DNA from: Candidatus Sigynarchaeota archaeon | GTDB taxonomy: Archaea; Asgardarchaeota; Lokiarchaeia; Sigynarchaeales; Sigynarchaeaceae | Length of the DNA: 7,605 bases | Direction: 5' to 3' | NCBI GenBank assembly: GCA_030587525.1 | Contig: JAUQYW010000324.1 | Location: 1 to 7,605 of the forward strand | Shown here: positions 6,190 to 7,605 of the stretch, one piece after another | Layout: every line of letters begins with the position of its first letter | Numbering within the stretch: position 1 is the first letter of the stretch | The notes under the pieces: model-generated | Databases searched by the model: none | The model's input: the letters and a program-made list of their open reading frames with translations, nothing else | Told to the model about the DNA's origin: nothing | Position numbers and translations under genes: made by a program

Positions 6190-6258
6190 GGTTCTAGGGA
6201 AACCAAGCGCCCCGTGCTTTAAAATTCCCGTGCGTGATTATAACGTGGTTTTTGCATC
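6190..6258. promoter_or_regulatory. Divergent promoter region between polyamine operon and TudS-like gene
   Basis: These 69 bases must carry the promoters of both flanking genes. The near-symmetrical AT box TTTAAAATT at 6218-6226 is about 38 bases from the + strand ATG at 6259 and about 30 bases from the - strand ATG at 6189, so it could serve as a TATA element in either direction. A second AT element, ATTATAA at 6237-6243, is better placed for a - strand promoter with a short leader. Neither ATG has a clear Shine-Dalgarno sequence. Which box is used in which direction cannot be decided from sequence. Confidence 0.4.
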
Positions 6259-6912
6259 ATGGATCAAAAACTCGCGATCTTGCTGGATAAATTGAAGGAT
6301 GACCGTAGCAAGTTGATACTCTTCGTCTCGCATTGCTTGCTCAACGAGAATGCACGATATCTTGGCGGTGCTTTTAGAAAAGGTGTTGTCGATGAGCTCG
6401 TGGAAATTATCCAAGCTCGTGGAATTGGCATAGTACAGATTGAATGTCCGGAACAACGCGCATGGGGTGGCGTGTTAAAGCCGTATCTCTGGAAGGTTGT
6501 CGGGTTAAAAGCTTCGTTCTTATACCTTTTCCGTAAATCCTTGTTCTCGATCTTCATTGCTCGCACCAGGCACGTGTACGCGAAAATTGCGAAGGAGACG
6601 GCCAAGAAAATGAAACAATATCGCGACGCGGGCTTTAATGTCATTGGGTTCATTGGCATCGATGGATCCCCCACTTGCGGCGTGGGCACGACGCTTGATC
6701 TACGGCGTTACGACTTGCTTGCATCCCTTGATCCTAGTCAAATGAACCGTTCTAGCTTCAACGAATTTCTCTACTCCCAGATGCTCGTGAAGGGAAAGGG
6801 CTTGTTTGCAGAAATACTGGAAAAAGAATTGCACAAGCAAAAAGTCTCGGTGCCCTTCTTCGCCCATGACCTCGTCTTGGAGATGAAGGGTGAAAAGCAA
6901 GAACTATTGTAG
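6259..6912 (+). CDS. TudS-related (DUF523-like) putative desulfidase
   Basis: This 217-residue protein matches the pattern of the DUF523/TudS group, in which TudS removes sulfur from thiouracil using a [4Fe-4S] cluster held by three cysteines. The three expected cysteine motifs are present in order: VSHCLLNENARYLGG with Cys26, QIECPEQRAWGG with Cys63, and IDGSPTCGVGTT with Cys140. The SHCLLN and GIGIVQIECPE wording is closer to the TudS-related putative desulfidase subgroup than to classical TudS, so the substrate is unknown. Between the second and third cysteines, residues about 76-107 form an aromatic and hydrophobic stretch with basic residues (KASFLYLFRKSLFSIFIAR), perhaps a substrate lid or membrane-touching helix. 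The ATG at 6259 is the only good start before the first cysteine and has no clear Shine-Dalgarno sequence. It is divergent from the polyamine operon and converges on the phosphodiesterase gene. Confidence 0.8.
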   Translation: MDQKLAILLDKLKDDRSKLILFVSHCLLNENARYLGGAFRKGVVDELVEIIQARGIGIVQIECPEQRAWGGVLKPYLWKVVGLKASFLYLFRKSLFSIFIARTRHVYAKIAKETAKKMKQYRDAGFNVIGFIGIDGSPTCGVGTTLDLRRYDLLASLDPSQMNRSSFNEFLYSQMLVKGKGLFAEILEKELHKQKVSVPFFAHDLVLEMKGEKQELL

Positions 6913-6913
6913 A

Positions 6914-6930
6914 TTTCATTTTTTCTTGTT
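6914..6930 (+). terminator. T-tract terminator of the TudS-like gene
   Basis: Directly after the TAG at 6910-6912 the + strand reads TTTCATTTTTTCTTGTT with no hairpin, fitting U-tract termination. The tract coincides with the terminal lysine codons and TGA of the opposing phosphodiesterase gene. Confidence 0.5.
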
Positions 6931-7605
6931 CAAGTCGGCTTTGTGATCTTCCAAGTATTCGAAGAGTGCCTCAGGATAATCGGTCTGTATTACGTCAACA
7001 CCGATGTCGATCATGCGCTGCCAGCCTGGCTCGTCGTTGACGGGATAGCATTGCACGAACACCGGGTTCTTTTTCCGGAACGCATGAATTCGATTGATAT
7101 AATCGGCGTTCAAGAAATTCGGCGGGATGCACAAGTATGACATGTCGTACTTATTACATAAATCCTTGAGTTCAGGAGAATCTCCTTGTGCATTCAGGCT
7201 GATAAGGGACGTGGCGTCGTGCAGGTCTTCTCGCATGTAAATGCCCATGATCATGGCATTGAGATTAAAGTAGCAGCGATCCCGCAACTTGTACTTGTCG
7301 AGGAGCGCGATAAGCGGTTCCGGTTCCCAGAGGTTGTGGATGTGCATCTCGGCACGAACAACCCTCCCGCAAGAGCTCAGCACGGCAAGGATCTCCTCGA
7401 CTTTCGGCACGTGGATGAGCCCGAAATCATAGCCTTTCCCCGCGTTGAGCTTCTGCACCTGCTCCCAGTTCATCTTCGTGATGTCGCCTTGGCCATCCGT
7501 CGTCCTGTCAACAGTTCCATCATGCAAGGACACGATCATACCATCCGTGAGCACTTTCACGTCGAATTCCACCCAATCGACTCCCGCTTTTATTGCTTCT
7601 TTGAG
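6916..7605 (-). CDS. Glycerophosphodiester phosphodiesterase family protein, 5' end missing
   Basis: Members of this TIM-barrel family hydrolyse glycerophosphodiesters to glycerol-3-phosphate and an alcohol. The reading frame is open to the right edge: eleven codons before the GTG at 7572 read LKEAIKAGVDW and continue the domain, so the GTG is not the start. Numbering from 7605, the metal and catalytic motifs are WVEFDV (Glu13, Asp15) and SLHDGTVDRTTDGQG (His28). The IHVPKVEEIL motif comes next, then a third acidic strand AEMHIH with Glu86, and finally VDVIQTDYPEAL near the end. The usual family form of the third motif is E-x-K; here it is E-M-H, so histidine replaces the lysine. The missing N-terminus should hold the first HRG histidine and the ENT motif, roughly 20-30 residues. 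The C-terminus is a lysine-rich tail (DLNKKK) ending in TGA at 6918-6916. Substrate is not determined. Confidence 0.88.
   Translation of the reverse strand, partial: LKEAIKAGVDWVEFDVKVLTDGMIVSLHDGTVDRTTDGQGDITKMNWEQVQKLNAGKGYDFGLIHVPKVEEILAVLSSCGRVVRAEMHIHNLWEPEPLIALLDKYKLRDRCYFNLNAMIMGIYMREDLHDATSLISLNAQGDSPELKDLCNKYDMSYLCIPPNFLNADYINRIHAFRKKNPVFVQCYPVNDEPGWQRMIDIGVDVIQTDYPEALFEYLEDHKADLNKKK

Noticed and set aside
5764..6295. Two overlapping 152-codon + strand frames opposite the amidase
   Set aside because: The minus strand frame carries the complete nitrilase catalytic triad; the + strand frames are shadows produced by its codon bias.
6264..6689. 141-codon minus strand frame opposite the TudS-like gene
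   Set aside because: The + strand frame holds three conserved cysteine motifs; the antisense frame has no recognisable domain.

Overview
The window most likely comes from an archaeon of moderate GC content, possibly an Asgard-type lineage, but the assignment is tentative. The pointers are archaeal-style TATA boxes close to start codons (for example 2657-2665, 31 bases before the ATG at 2692), a mix of apparently leaderless genes and genes with GGAG or GGTGA ribosome binding sites, T-tract ends on genes, and small orphan multi-span and zinc-ribbon membrane proteins. There is no rRNA, tRNA, CRISPR array, transposase or phage gene. A bacterial origin is not excluded, because none of the catalytic families is restricted to one domain.

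Left part (1-4237, all + strand). A GH10 xylanase-family gene is cut by the left edge and ends at 860. A 190-base gap follows, holding a perfect 9-bp inverted repeat. Next comes a 502-residue membrane protein (1051-2559) with six predicted membrane spans between an N-terminal and a C-terminal cluster of CxxC zinc-binding pairs. After it lies a gap with a 22-bp tandem duplication ending in a 12-bp palindrome. Then come a six-span DUF998-like membrane protein (2692-3405) and an unrecognised seven-span membrane protein (3461-4237).

Middle part (4246-6189, - strand). This is a tight two-gene polyamine operon, transcribed right to left: N-carbamoylputrescine amidase (aguB-type), then agmatine deiminase (aguA-type), three bases apart. 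Together they convert agmatine to putrescine, with loss of ammonia at each step and CO2 at the second. All recognisable catalytic residues of both enzymes are present.

Right part (6190-7605). A 69-base divergent promoter region separates the polyamine operon from a + strand gene for a TudS-related (DUF523-like) putative desulfidase with three conserved cysteines (6259-6912). It converges, three bases apart, on a - strand glycerophosphodiester phosphodiesterase whose 5' end lies beyond the right edge.

Two convergent gene pairs (4237/4246 and 6912/6916) are packed so that the T-tract ending the + strand gene lies on or inside the last codons of the opposing gene. I see no clear new multi-gene system. 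The least explained items are the zinc-ribbon membrane protein, the two orphan membrane proteins after it, and the two repeat structures between these genes.
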